Shown: in pieces, positions 16,761-25,681 of the stretch
Layout: the number at the start of each line of letters is the position of its first letter
Numbering within the stretch: position 1 is the stretch's first letter
Source of the DNA: Bradyrhizobium campsiandrae
GTDB lineage: Bacteria > Pseudomonadota > Alphaproteobacteria > Rhizobiales > Xanthobacteraceae
Reading direction: 5' to 3'
DNA: 64,000 nucleotides
NCBI RefSeq assembly: GCF_014529705.1
Contig: NZ_JAANIH010000050.1
Location: 1-64,000 of the forward strand
Position numbers and translations under genes: made by a program
The notes under the pieces: generated by a model
What the model saw: only the letters and a program-made list of their open reading frames with translations
What the model was told of the DNA's origin: nothing
Database searches by the model: none

Positions 16761-18095
16761 ATGTGGCGGCGGCTCTCGTTCAGAACCCAACTGTTCCTTC
16801 CGCTCGGCTTGAGCTTTCTCGCCGCGCTGGCCATGGGCGGTGTCCTGCTCCAGACATTCGCGACAGGTCAGCTCGCCGACGAGAGCGATCCAGGCCGGCG
16901 CTCGACACAGACGATCGCTGCCGCGCTCAACAGCGCTCTCGCCGCCTCGGATGATCCACGGAAAGTGCTCGACGCGTTCGTTCGCTCGCTGGATCCCTCC
17001 TCCGATACCCAATTCCGCCCCGTGGAGGCAGGTTCTCTGCCCTCTGCGAAGGATGGCCTGCGGGAGGTGCATGGCGTGCCGCGATGGTTCGTCGATCTGA
17101 TCGCCGTCCCGGACATGAACGCGGCGTCTCCCGTCATCATCGACGGCAGGCATGTCGGCGACATCGTGTTCATGCCCGACCTGTCGGCCGACCTGTTCGA
17201 GAAATGGATCGGCCTACTGGCTCTGGCAGGCCTCATTGCCGTGCTGATGATCCTGACCGGAACGATTGCCTACCTGTTCGCCGGATCCGCGCTACGGCCC
17301 CTGCAGGATCTCGGCGCGGGCCTCACCCGTATCCGGCGCGGCGATTATGCGACGCCGATCCCGGTCGCGGGGCCGCCGGAAATCCAGCAGAGCTGCGAGG
17401 AGGCCAACGCCCTTGCGGCAACACTCGCGCAATTGAGCCAGGACAATCGCGATCTCCTGCATCGGCTGGTGTCGCTCCAGGACGATGAGCGGCGCGACCT
17501 TGCCCGCGAGCTGCATGACGAGCTCGGCCCGCTGCTGTTCAGCATCCGTGCCGGCACGATCGCGCTGAGCGAGGCCTCGCCGCAGACGGAACATCTCGAC
17601 AACTCCGTGCAAGAGGTGATGCGATCGGTCGAGGCGCTGCAGCAGACCAACCGCCGCATTCTCGACCGGCTGCGGCCGCTCTACATCGAGGACCTCGGGC
17701 TTGAGGCCAGTGTGCAGACGCTGCTCCGGAACTTTCGCAGACAGGCGCCGCATATTGGCCTCGCTGCGACGATCGATCCCGGTCTCAACGGAATCGACGG
17801 GCCGCTGGCCCAGACCGTCTATCGCGTGATCCAGGAGGCACTGACCAACGTGCTGCGCCACGCCGACGCGAACAATGTCCATGTGGAGGCGGCAATATCG
17901 GGCGATGTGCTCACAATCGATGTTTGCGATGACGGCGCCGGCTTTCCCGAGGGCAACGTCTTCGGCCGCGGCTTGACCGGCATGCATGAGCGCGCGCGCG
18001 CGCTCAGCGGATCACTGTCACTGCTGCGCGCGGATGCACGAACCCATGTGCGTTGCCGGCTTCCGCGTGGCGAAGGCCCGATCTCAACCCAATGA
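16761..18095 (+). CDS. Sensor histidine kinase, HisKA_3 (NarX/UhpB type)
   Basis: This 444-residue membrane kinase begins with a transmembrane helix (about residues 10-30), a periplasmic sensor region of about 120 residues, a second helix (about 150-175) and a HAMP-like segment. Phosphoacceptor His252 is in the box DLARELHDELGPLLFSIR. The HATPase domain shows VIQEALTNVLRHA (N box), DDGAGFPEG (G1) and RGLTGMHERA (G2). The ATG at 16761 is chosen over a TTG at 16740. Its partner is the divergent regulator at 16029-16673. The periplasmic domain has no motif that I recognise. Confidence 0.9.
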   Translation: MWRRLSFRTQLFLPLGLSFLAALAMGGVLLQTFATGQLADESDPGRRSTQTIAAALNSALAASDDPRKVLDAFVRSLDPSSDTQFRPVEAGSLPSAKDGLREVHGVPRWFVDLIAVPDMNAASPVIIDGRHVGDIVFMPDLSADLFEKWIGLLALAGLIAVLMILTGTIAYLFAGSALRPLQDLGAGLTRIRRGDYATPIPVAGPPEIQQSCEEANALAATLAQLSQDNRDLLHRLVSLQDDERRDLARELHDELGPLLFSIRAGTIALSEASPQTEHLDNSVQEVMRSVEALQQTNRRILDRLRPLYIEDLGLEASVQTLLRNFRRQAPHIGLAATIDPGLNGIDGPLAQTVYRVIQEALTNVLRHADANNVHVEAAISGDVLTIDVCDDGAGFPEGNVFGRGLTGMHERARALSGSLSLLRADARTHVRCRLPRGEGPISTQ

Positions 18096-18132
18096 TCTTT
18101 CCGGAAAACCGCTTCGCACTTTTCCGGATCAT
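18092..18132. repeat. Palindromic repeat, TTTTCCGGATCAT type
   Basis: ATGATC-TTTCCGGAAAA and TTTTCCGGATCAT form an imperfect hairpin overlapping the kinase stop codon. Elements of this kind are widespread in Rhizobiales intergenic DNA. Here it separates two convergent genes and could end both transcripts. Confidence 0.75.
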
Positions 18133-18135
18133 GCC

Positions 18136-18501
18136 TTAGCACGCGCCGCAATCGTGCGAGCCCTGCTGCGCCGGTTCGCACAGCGTGCTGTGGATCTTGC
18201 CTTCCGCGCTGAAGCGAAACGAGGCGCGAATACGCAGCGCCCCCGCGATCGAATATTCGAGATCAACACCATTCTGCGCCGGATGAATCTCCTCGAGGCC
18301 GAATCCCACCGACGCGAACGCGCTGAGCTTCGGTCCCCAATAGCTCTCGAGCTCGCTGCGGCCGCGATAGAGACGCGTCCCATTGCACGTGCATTCCAGT
18401 TCGGCATCGTCGGCATAAAGGTCGAGGAGCGCCACGAGGTCGCCTTTGCGGCAGGCATCCACCCAATCGACGACTATTCCCATCTGATCGAAATCGCGCA
18501 C
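18136..18501 (-). CDS. NTF2-like / SnoaL-like domain protein
   Basis: This 121-residue protein has the SnoaL/NTF2 fold pattern: WVDACRKGDLVALLDLYADDAELEC in the first helices, YRGRSELESYWG, and a beta-rich C-terminal half. Such proteins range from small isomerases to subunits without enzyme activity, so no reaction is assigned. It ends in a Cys-rich tail (CEPAQQGSHDCGAC). The start is either GTG at 18501 or ATG at 18483; neither has a clear ribosome site. Confidence 0.7.
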   Translation of the reverse strand: MRDFDQMGIVVDWVDACRKGDLVALLDLYADDAELECTCNGTRLYRGRSELESYWGPKLSAFASVGFGLEEIHPAQNGVDLEYSIAGALRIRASFRFSAEGKIHSTLCEPAQQGSHDCGAC

Positions 18502-18611
18502 GCCATGAATCCTGTCTGCCGCGAAAAATATTTTCGGTGCGGCTTAGGATCACCCTCGTGAATATGCGCTGAATAATAAAGTCCGGGCGATTCCGGGTTC
18601 CTTCCGGGAAC

Positions 18612-19376
18612 CTACGGAGCCGCGCCGCCCTGCCGACGCCCTCTCAGCCAGACGACAAACGCAATCAGCACCGCACCGGCAAGCGCGAACCACGTGATGG
18701 CATATTGCAGGTGGTCGTCCTTCAGATGCACGTCGAGCGGCCCTGGACGTGGAATGCCGCTTTCGGGCACGGGCTGCTCGAGGTCGACATAGAACGGCGC
18801 GACTGCGCCCCAATGAAGCGCGCTTGCGATCGCCAGATGATCGCGCACGAACCACAACCGCTTGTCGCGGTTCTCCGCCGGCGTGAGCCATCCCGGCGCT
18901 TCCGGAAAGCGCAGATAGCCCGTGAGCGCGACGGGCGCACCGGTGGCGAGCTTTTTCACGGCGCGGTCCTCAACACTGCGATCCTGCATCGTGTTCTCGA
19001 CGAAGCCAGCATCGATCACGACGATCTCGCCGCCCGGCAGCCTCGCCGGCAGGAACGCCCAGGTGCCGGGACCGGAGGCATCCTTGCGCACCGCCGAGCC
19101 GGACGAATAGACCATCGCATCCGGCGACGCCGAGTAGGTCGCGGTGAAACTGACGCGGCGAAATTCGTCACGCGCGGGCGTCAGCGCGGCCCATTGCGCC
19201 GGCGGCGGCAGCGCGACTGGCGCGGCCGCAAGACGTTCGGTTAGGGCGGCAATCAGTTCATGCTTGGCGGTGCGACGCTGCAATTGCCAGAGCCCGAGCG
19301 CGACGAAGGCCGCCATCAGCAGAAGCGTGAACAGCATGAAGCCGGCCACGCGTGGCTTGCGCGCCGCCTCGTTCAT
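18612..19376 (-). CDS. surf1: SURF1 family cytochrome oxidase assembly protein
   Basis: This 254-residue protein has an N-terminal membrane helix (about 12-30, FMLFTLLLMAAFVALGLWQLQRR), a periplasmic domain and a C-terminal helix (about 225-245). This is the SURF1/Shy1 layout. It helps insert heme a into subunit I of aa3 oxidase. LGLWQLQRR and the late region before the second helix are family markers. Its ATG overlaps the DUF983 stop by four bases. It lies downstream of ctaE in the oxidase cluster. Confidence 0.9.
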   Translation of the reverse strand: MNEAARKPRVAGFMLFTLLLMAAFVALGLWQLQRRTAKHELIAALTERLAAAPVALPPPAQWAALTPARDEFRRVSFTATYSASPDAMVYSSGSAVRKDASGPGTWAFLPARLPGGEIVVIDAGFVENTMQDRSVEDRAVKKLATGAPVALTGYLRFPEAPGWLTPAENRDKRLWFVRDHLAIASALHWGAVAPFYVDLEQPVPESGIPRPGPLDVHLKDDHLQYAITWFALAGAVLIAFVVWLRGRRQGGAAP

Positions 19377-19774
19377 TTCGCGCGGTCGACCAGCCGGCCC
19401 GGCGCCGCCTTGTGGTGGAATTGCAGTGCGATCAGCAGCGACTTCATCGCGCGCAGCGGCAGCAGCGTGGTCGCAAGGATCAACGGCAGCCACAGCACCG
19501 CGTGCAGCCAGAATGGCGGCTGATACTTGACCTCGACAACCAGCGCGCAGCCCACCACGATCGCACCGGCGAGCATGATGATGAAGATCGCGGGGCCGTC
19601 GCCGGAATCGATGAAGGCATAGTCGAGGCCGCAGCGGTCACAGGACGGCGCCAGCGTCAGGAAGCCTGCATAGAGCTTGCCCTCGCCGCAGCGCGGACAT
19701 TTGCAGGCGAGCCCACGCAGCGCGCTTTGCAGGACGGTGGGCTGAGTTTCGGGAGTGCCGGCGGTTTCGTTCAT
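19373..19774 (-). CDS. DUF983 family protein
   Basis: This 133-residue protein carries two zinc-ribbon-like CxxC pairs near the N-terminus (CKCPRCGEGK and CDRCGLDY, about residues 25-52), followed by two membrane helices (about 62-82 and 88-108). DUF983 genes are regularly found between ctaE and surf1 in alphaproteobacteria, so a role in oxidase biogenesis is likely but unproven. It is translationally coupled to surf1. Confidence 0.88.
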   Translation of the reverse strand: MNETAGTPETQPTVLQSALRGLACKCPRCGEGKLYAGFLTLAPSCDRCGLDYAFIDSGDGPAIFIIMLAGAIVVGCALVVEVKYQPPFWLHAVLWLPLILATTLLPLRAMKSLLIALQFHHKAAPGRLVDRAK

Positions 19775-19819
19775 GATGCGCAAGTCTATCACAGTTCGGC
19801 GGAGGCCTTGGTCACCGGA

Positions 19820-19853
19820 AAGAGAAAGGGCGGCCCTGCGGCCGCCCCTTCCC
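19820..19853 (-). terminator. Rho-independent terminator after ctaE
   Basis: Reading the minus strand, a GGGCGGCC / GGCCGCCC-type stem is followed by TTTCTCTTT, about 20 bases after the ctaE stop. It would limit read-through into DUF983-surf1, so these two may have a separate promoter or be expressed at a lower level. Confidence 0.75.
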
Positions 19854-19869
19854 GATCGATCATCGCGGC

Positions 19870-20766
19870 TCAGTGCGCGCCGTGAGCCATGGTCTCGGCG
19901 CCGTGTCCCCAGACATAGATGCACAGGAACAGGAACAGCCAGACCACGTCGACGAAGTGCCAGTACCAGGCGGCGAACTCGAAGCCGAGATGCTGGGTCG
20001 GCGTGAAGTGCCCGGCATAGGCGCGGAACAGGCAGACCAGCAGGAAGATTGTGCCGACCAGCACGTGGAAGCCGTGGAAGCCGGTCGCCATGAAGAAGGT
20101 CGCGCCGTAGACGTTGCCGGCGAACGAGAACGCAGCGTGGCTGTATTCGTAGGCCTGCACGCAGGTGAACGTCGCGCCCAGCAGGACCGTGAGGATCAAG
20201 CCATATTTCAGACCCTGGCGGTCGTTCTCGAGCAGCGCATGGTGCGCCCACGTGACGGTGGTGCCGGACGTCAGCAGGATCAGCGTGTTGAGCAGCGGCA
20301 GATGCCAGGGATCGAAGGTCTCGATGCCATGGGGCGGCCAAGTGCCCGGCACCGCGCAGGCGCCGGCCGCCGTGCCGAGACCGCAGCCGAACACCGCGTC
20401 GCGAGTGGCGTGGACGGCGTCGGCCGGGAACAGCGCTGCGTTGAAATAGGCCCAGAACCAGGCCACGAAGAACATCACCTCTGAGGCGATGAACAGGATC
20501 ATGCCGTAGCGGTGATGGAGCTGCACGACGCGGGTGTGGTCGCCCTTGTACTGGGCTTCCTTGATCACGTCGCCCCACCAGCTCGCCATGGTGTAGAGCA
20601 CGCCCACGGTGCCGACGCCGAACACGATCGGTGCGGCCGAGAACATGTGATGCATCCACGAGATCGCGCCGACCGCCATGATGAAGGCCGAGACGGAGCC
20701 GACCGCCGGCCACGGAGAGGGATCGACCAGATGGTAGTCGTGATGCTTGCCTTGCGCGGTAGCCAT
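19870..20766 (-). CDS. ctaE: Cytochrome c oxidase subunit III
   Basis: This 298-residue integral membrane subunit of aa3 oxidase has seven predicted helices. HHDYHLVDPSPWPAVGS at the N-terminus, FFVAWFWAYFNAALFP, FMATGFHGFHVLVGTIFL and the C-terminal YWHFVDVVWLFLFLCIYVWG are family hallmarks. The ATG at 20766 has GGAG upstream. It lies downstream of ctaG in the oxidase operon. Confidence 0.96.
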   Translation of the reverse strand: MATAQGKHHDYHLVDPSPWPAVGSVSAFIMAVGAISWMHHMFSAAPIVFGVGTVGVLYTMASWWGDVIKEAQYKGDHTRVVQLHHRYGMILFIASEVMFFVAWFWAYFNAALFPADAVHATRDAVFGCGLGTAAGACAVPGTWPPHGIETFDPWHLPLLNTLILLTSGTTVTWAHHALLENDRQGLKYGLILTVLLGATFTCVQAYEYSHAAFSFAGNVYGATFFMATGFHGFHVLVGTIFLLVCLFRAYAGHFTPTQHLGFEFAAWYWHFVDVVWLFLFLCIYVWGHGAETMAHGAH

Positions 20767-20831
20767 TGCGGTCTGTCTCCTCAATCCCGTGCCGATCAGG
20801 CACTTATCCCCTTATTCCAGCCCTCAAGCCG

Positions 20832-21482
20832 TCAACCCGGCGGCTGGAGATTTCCCTTGCGCTTGTCGTCGTCGCCGGATGCCAGCGGCTTCACCACCGG
20901 ATCCTTCACCGGATAGAACGTGTAGGACAGCGTGATGGTGTTGAGCCCGTCATTGTCGTGATCGTTGACGATCGACGGGTCGACGTAGAACACCACGGGC
21001 ATCTCGCGCTTTTCGCCGGGCGCCATGGTCTGCTCGGTGAAGCAGAAGCAGTTGATCTTCTGGAAATACGCCCCGACTGTCAGCGGCGCGACATTGTAGG
21101 CGGCCTGGCCTGCGGTGGTGCGCGCGGCCTGGTTGGTCACGGTGTAATAGATCGTCGTGACCTGGCCGATATTGACCTCGACCTCGGTCTGTTCGGGCTC
21201 GAACTTCCAGGGCAGGCCGGGCGCGACGTTGGAATCGAAGCGCACCGCGATCTTCCGAGCGATCGGACCGGTCGCCGGCGCTGAGGTCGCGACCTGGGTC
21301 GTGCCGTTGAAGCCTGTGGCGCGGCAGAACCAGTTGTAGAACGGCACCGCTGCGTAGGACGCGCCGACCATCAAGGCGACCACGCCGCCGCAGATCGAGG
21401 CGACCAGCACATCGCGGCCCAGGCCCCGGCCCTTGCCGGCCGTGTGGCTCTGATCCTGCGCTATGGTCGGCTCTCGATCCAT
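20832..21482 (-). CDS. ctaG: Cytochrome c oxidase assembly protein CtaG (Cox11)
   Basis: This 216-residue protein delivers copper to the CuB site of subunit I. It has one N-terminal membrane helix (about 28-48) and a periplasmic immunoglobulin-like domain with the copper motif CFCF (in INCFCFTEQ) and the preceding YFQK. It also shows NWFCRATGF near the helix. All the metal-binding residues expected for Cox11 are present. It lies seven bases after the small membrane protein gene. Confidence 0.95.
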   Translation of the reverse strand: MDREPTIAQDQSHTAGKGRGLGRDVLVASICGGVVALMVGASYAAVPFYNWFCRATGFNGTTQVATSAPATGPIARKIAVRFDSNVAPGLPWKFEPEQTEVEVNIGQVTTIYYTVTNQAARTTAGQAAYNVAPLTVGAYFQKINCFCFTEQTMAPGEKREMPVVFYVDPSIVNDHDNDGLNTITLSYTFYPVKDPVVKPLASGDDDKRKGNLQPPG

Positions 21483-21489
21483 CTCTCTC

Positions 21490-21654
21490 TCACATTGGGC
21501 GAACTAGAACTGCCGGTCCCTTGACCATGGTGACGGCGAAAAACAGGACGACGAGAACGCCGAGCGCCAAAGCAATTGCAATGGAGCGCTGACGACGGCT
21601 CTTCTGCTGCGCCTCGGTGAGGACGATTCCATCCGGCTCGGGTTTGTCAGCCAT
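21490..21654 (-). CDS. Small membrane protein of the aa3 oxidase cluster (CoxF-like)
   Basis: This 54-residue protein has a charged N-terminus (MADKPEPDGIVLTEAQQKSRRQRS) and one membrane helix (about 25-45). Short proteins of this form sit between ctaB and ctaG in many alphaproteobacteria and are annotated as CoxF or hypothetical. The gap to ctaG is only seven bases. Its exact role in assembly is not known. Confidence 0.8.
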   Translation of the reverse strand: MADKPEPDGIVLTEAQQKSRRQRSIAIALALGVLVVLFFAVTMVKGPAVLVRPM

Positions 21655-21661
21655 TCCTGCC

Positions 21662-22606
21662 TCATGCGCCCCATGCCATCGGCGCGAGCGCCCGAAACGC
21701 GACCTCGGCCAGCAGGGTCGCGAACAGCGCGAACAGATACAGGATCGAGAAGGCAAACAGCTTTCGCGTCGCGCGCAGCGACGCAGCTCGCGTCCGTCGC
21801 ATGTAGACGTTGATCGCGAGCACCAGCATGCCGGCGCCGAGGATCAGCGAGACCACGCCATAGACAGCGTCGAAATAGCCAAGCGCCCAGGGCGCGGCCG
21901 CCACCGCGATCAGCACGATGGTGTAGAGCAGGATCTGGAGACGGGTCGCGTCGGGGCCGGCGACATTGGGCAGCATCGGAATGCCGGCGCGGGCGTAGTC
22001 GTCGGAGCGGAACAGTGCCAGCGCCCAGAAGTGCGGCGGCGTCCAGAAGAAGATGATGGCGAACAGCAGCAGCGGCTCAACGTCGATCGTGCCGGTCACC
22101 GAAGCCCAGGCCACCACCGGCGGCAGCGCGCCGGCGGCGCCACCGATCACGATGTTCTGCGCGGTCCAGCGCTTCAGGCCGATCGTGTAGATGACGACGT
22201 AGAAGAAGATGGTGAAGGCCAGCAGCGCGCCCGCGATCCAGTTGACGAGGATGCCGAGCGTCATCACGGCGAAAAACGCGAGGGTCATGCCGAACGCCAT
22301 CGCCTCGGGCCGGGTGATGCGGCCGCGCGGGATTGGCCGGTTCGCGGTGCGCGACATCTTGGCGTCGATATCGCCCTCCAGCGCCATGTTGAGCGCGCCG
22401 GAAGCGCCGGCGCCGACGGCGATGCAGAGCAGCGAGGTGATCGCCAGAACCCAGTGGAAGTGCCCGGGCGCCATTGCCATCCCGACCAGAGCGGTGAAGA
22501 TCACGAGCGACATCACCCGCGGCTTGAGCAGCGCAAGGTAGTCACCAACCTCCGCTTCGGAGATGCGGGGATTGATGTCGATGGCGTTCTGATCGAGGAC
22601 GGACAC
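21662..22606 (-). CDS. ctaB: Protoheme IX farnesyltransferase (heme o synthase)
   Basis: This 314-residue membrane prenyltransferase adds a farnesyl group to heme b, giving heme o, the precursor of heme a. The prenyl-diphosphate motif is visible around NMALEGDIDAKMSRTANRP, followed by multiple membrane helices. It lies seven bases before the small membrane protein gene and 65 bases after ctaD. The intergenic stem near 22625-22655 may slow transcription. Confidence 0.95.
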   Translation of the reverse strand: MSVLDQNAIDINPRISEAEVGDYLALLKPRVMSLVIFTALVGMAMAPGHFHWVLAITSLLCIAVGAGASGALNMALEGDIDAKMSRTANRPIPRGRITRPEAMAFGMTLAFFAVMTLGILVNWIAGALLAFTIFFYVVIYTIGLKRWTAQNIVIGGAAGALPPVVAWASVTGTIDVEPLLLFAIIFFWTPPHFWALALFRSDDYARAGIPMLPNVAGPDATRLQILLYTIVLIAVAAAPWALGYFDAVYGVVSLILGAGMLVLAINVYMRRTRAASLRATRKLFAFSILYLFALFATLLAEVAFRALAPMAWGA

Positions 22607-22671
22607 TTAAACCTACTCGTTTCGTTGTAGAGCCGCGGCGCCCGTCACGGACGCCGCGGGAGTTTTGTCGC

Positions 22672-24291
22672 TTACTGCACGCGGGGCAGCACTTCGAACT
22701 GATGGAAGGGCGGCGGCGAGGACAGCGTCCATTCCAGCGTGGTGGCGCCCGCACCCCAGGGATTGTCGCCAGCCGGCACCTTTTTCGCGAACGCGTCGAT
22801 CACGCAATAAAGGAAGATCAGCACGCCGAAGCCGGAGATGTAGGAGCCGATCGAGGAGATCAGGTTCCAGCCGGCGAAGGCATCCGGATAGTCGACATAG
22901 CGGCGCGGCATGCCAGACAGGCCGAGGAAGTGCTGCGGGAAGAACACCAGGTTGACGCCGATGAAGGTGACCCAGAAGTGCAGCTTGGCGAGCGACTCGT
23001 TGTACATGTAGCCCGACATCTTCGGGAACCAGTAGTACCAGCCGGCGAAGATCGCGAACACGGCGCCGAGCGACAGCACGTAGTGGAAGTGCGCGACGAC
23101 GTAGTAGGTCTCCTGCAACACGCGGTCGACGCCGGCATTCGCCAGCACGACGCCGGTGACGCCACCGACCGTGAACAGGAAGATGAAGCCTACCGCCCAG
23201 ATCATCGGGGCGCGGAATTCGATCGAGCCGCCCCACATCGTGGCGATCCACGAGAAGATCTTCACGCCGGTCGGAACCGCGATGACCATGGTCGCCGCAA
23301 CGAAATAAGCCTGCGTCGCCGAGGACATGCCGACCGTGTACATGTGGTGCGCCCACACCACGAAGCCGATGCCACCGATCGCGACCATGGCGTAGGCCAT
23401 GCCGAGATAGCCGAACACGGGCTTGCGCGAGAAGGTGGAGACGATCTGGCTGATCATGCCGAAGCCGGGCAGGATCAGGATGTACACTTCGGGGTGACCG
23501 AAGAACCAGAACAGGTGCTGGAACAGCACGGGGTCGCCGCCGCCGTCGGGCGCGAAGAACGTCGTGCCGAAATTGCGGTCGGTCAGCAGCATGGTGATCG
23601 CACCGGCGAGCACCGGCAGCGACAACAACAGCAGGAACACCGTCACCAGGATCGACCACACGAACAGCGGCATCTTGTGCAGGGTCATGCCGGGCGCGCG
23701 CATGTTGAAGATCGTGGTGATGAAGTTGATGGCCCCTAAGATCGACGAGGCGCCCGCCAGATGCAGCGACAGGATCGCGAAGTCGACGGCCGGGCCCGGA
23801 TGACCGGTGCTCGACAGCGGCACATACATGGTCCAGCCGGCGCCGACACCGTTGGCACCCGGCTCGCCCTCGACGAAGGTCGACAGCAGCAACAGGGCGA
23901 AGGAGGCCGGCAGCAGCCAGAACGAGATGTTGTTCATGCGTGGGAACGCCATGTCGGGCGCACCGATCATCAGCGGGACGAACCAATTGCCGAAGCCGCC
24001 GATCATCGCGGGCATGACCATGAAGAAGATCATGATCAGGCCGTGCGAAGTCACGAACACGTTATAGGTGTGCGTTTCGTGGAATATCTGCACGCCCGGA
24101 TACATCAACTCGGCACGGATCGCGACCGACATCGCGGCACCGATGATGCCCGCGATGACCGCGAAGACCAGGTACATCGTGCCGATGTCCTTGTGGTTGG
24201 TCGAATAGACGTAGCGCCGCCATCCGGTCGGATGGGCGTGCTCGTCATGTCCGTGGGCGTGATCGCCGTGTGCCGCTGCGCTCGTTGCCAT
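22672..24291 (-). CDS. ctaD: Cytochrome c oxidase subunit I
   Basis: This 539-residue catalytic subunit of aa3 oxidase carries heme a and the heme a3/CuB centre. HPEVYILILPGFG contains the CuB His cross-linked to Tyr, and VVAHFHYVLSLGAVFAI holds the heme histidines. It has twelve membrane helices. The His-rich N-terminus (HGDHAHGHDEHAH) is common in Bradyrhizobium relatives. The ATG at 24291 is used; the frame's earlier start is a TTG two codons upstream. Confidence 0.97.
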   Translation of the reverse strand: MATSAAAHGDHAHGHDEHAHPTGWRRYVYSTNHKDIGTMYLVFAVIAGIIGAAMSVAIRAELMYPGVQIFHETHTYNVFVTSHGLIMIFFMVMPAMIGGFGNWFVPLMIGAPDMAFPRMNNISFWLLPASFALLLLSTFVEGEPGANGVGAGWTMYVPLSSTGHPGPAVDFAILSLHLAGASSILGAINFITTIFNMRAPGMTLHKMPLFVWSILVTVFLLLLSLPVLAGAITMLLTDRNFGTTFFAPDGGGDPVLFQHLFWFFGHPEVYILILPGFGMISQIVSTFSRKPVFGYLGMAYAMVAIGGIGFVVWAHHMYTVGMSSATQAYFVAATMVIAVPTGVKIFSWIATMWGGSIEFRAPMIWAVGFIFLFTVGGVTGVVLANAGVDRVLQETYYVVAHFHYVLSLGAVFAIFAGWYYWFPKMSGYMYNESLAKLHFWVTFIGVNLVFFPQHFLGLSGMPRRYVDYPDAFAGWNLISSIGSYISGFGVLIFLYCVIDAFAKKVPAGDNPWGAGATTLEWTLSSPPPFHQFEVLPRVQ

Positions 24292-24379
24292 TTTCAAATC
24301 CTGCCTTGCGTCCCATTCGGACCTTATGGAGGTCCCGCCCTTTATGCCGCTTTCAATGCCTCAAGCCGTCGCCCGGCGC

Positions 24380-25234
24380 TTACTGCGTCGGGCCGGCCGC
24401 GGAGGCGAAAGTGCTGGTGCCGCCGCTCGCATATTTCTTCTTCGCCGATTCAACCCAGGAGGCGAACTCCTGGTCGTTCACCACGCGAATGGCGATCGGC
24501 ATGAAGGCATGGTCCTTGCCGCAGAGCTCCGAGCACTGGCCGTAGAACATGCCGGTCTTGGTGGCCTTGAACCAGGTCTCGTTCAGACGGCCCGGGATGG
24601 CGTCGATCTTGACGCCGAAGGCCGGCAGCGCGAACGCGTGGATGACGTCGGCGCCGGTGACCTGAACGCGAATCACCTTGTTGACCGGAACGACCATCTC
24701 GTTGTCGACGCCGAGCAGACGGGGCTGCTTGTCCTGGGCCATCAGCGAGTCGAACTCGAACTTGCCGTTATCAGGATAGGCGTAGGACCAATACCACTGC
24801 TTGCCGGTCGCCTTGACGGTCAAATCCGCCTTCGGCACGTCGAGCTCGAGGAACAAGAGGCGAAACGACGGCACCGCGATGCCGACCAGGATCAGCACCG
24901 GCACCAGGGTCCACACCACCTCGATCAGCGTGTTGTGAGTGGTCCGCGACGGCACCGGATTGGCCTTCGCGTTGAACTTCATGACCACGATCACCAGCAG
25001 CGCCAGAACGAACAGCGTGATCAGGATGATCAGAACGGACAGGAAGTTATGGAACCAGACGATATTGTCCATCACCGGGGAACCCGAGGCCTGCAGGTGC
25101 CATTCCCACGGCTCGGGCTGTCCGACCTCGGCAAATGCCGCGCCGCCCGTCGCCAGCGTGATGCCAGCCGCCACCAAGGCGATGGTGGCCATTCCCAGCA
25201 AATGCCGGCCCACCCGACCCATCGACATCCTCAT
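24380..25234 (-). CDS. ctaC: Cytochrome c oxidase subunit II
   Basis: This 284-residue subunit receives electrons from cytochrome c. It has a signal peptide (about 1-34, ending GGAAFAE), two membrane helices (about 50-75 and 95-115) and a periplasmic cupredoxin domain. The CuA site is visible as YGQCSELCGKDHAFMP (CxxxC plus His and Met). WYWSYAYPD is the conserved aromatic patch. AAGGGGAG lies upstream of the ATG. First gene of the oxidase operon. Confidence 0.97.
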   Translation of the reverse strand: MRMSMGRVGRHLLGMATIALVAAGITLATGGAAFAEVGQPEPWEWHLQASGSPVMDNIVWFHNFLSVLIILITLFVLALLVIVVMKFNAKANPVPSRTTHNTLIEVVWTLVPVLILVGIAVPSFRLLFLELDVPKADLTVKATGKQWYWSYAYPDNGKFEFDSLMAQDKQPRLLGVDNEMVVPVNKVIRVQVTGADVIHAFALPAFGVKIDAIPGRLNETWFKATKTGMFYGQCSELCGKDHAFMPIAIRVVNDQEFASWVESAKKKYASGGTSTFASAAGPTQ

Positions 25235-25681
25235 GCCGTTCGCGCTCCCCTTACGAAATCACCCCAAGTGCACTCCCCTATTTTTGGGGAACGCTTATTC
25301 GATCCGCCCGTCCGACAAGCCGCCGCGCAAGAATACCTCTAGGAGGAATTGGGGCCAGATCGCTCAAACGCCGAAATCAAGCCTCTCAAACCATAATTCT
25401 TGATCTATCGCAATGCAGTCTTGAGCCCTGTCTGTCAGCCATCACCGGCAAGATATTTCCCAGCAAGATCAGACAAAAATACCGTTTCCCGGGATGCCGC
25501 GGCTTGACAGCCGAACTGCCCGTTGTAGGCACTGCCATAGGGCTGCGCAGGAACCTGATTCGTGGCGGCGATGGCGGCCAGGGCGGCGCGGAATTTGCTT
25601 GTGAATTGCCTTCAAGACGCCGTCATTCCCGTATCAGTCCAGCAGCGCGAGCGACCCAAGCGAGCAGAGGGACCGACCCCG
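25235..25681. other. Divergent control region of ctaC and ialB (447 bases)
   Basis: This AT-richer gap must hold the oxidase operon promoter on the minus strand and the ialB promoter on the plus strand. It contains a FixK/FNR-like site (25400-25413), a CCCC-N7-GGGG stem near the ctaC leader (25276-25293 area) and TTGACA at 25504-25509, for which no good -10 was seen. No gene was found. Confidence 0.5.
25400..25413. promoter_or_regulatory. FixK/FNR-like site
   Basis: TTGATCTATCGCAA fits the loose pattern TTGA-N6-GCAA of Crp/Fnr-type regulators such as FixK2. It is 166 bases upstream of ctaC. One half is weaker than consensus, so this is a candidate only. Confidence 0.35.
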
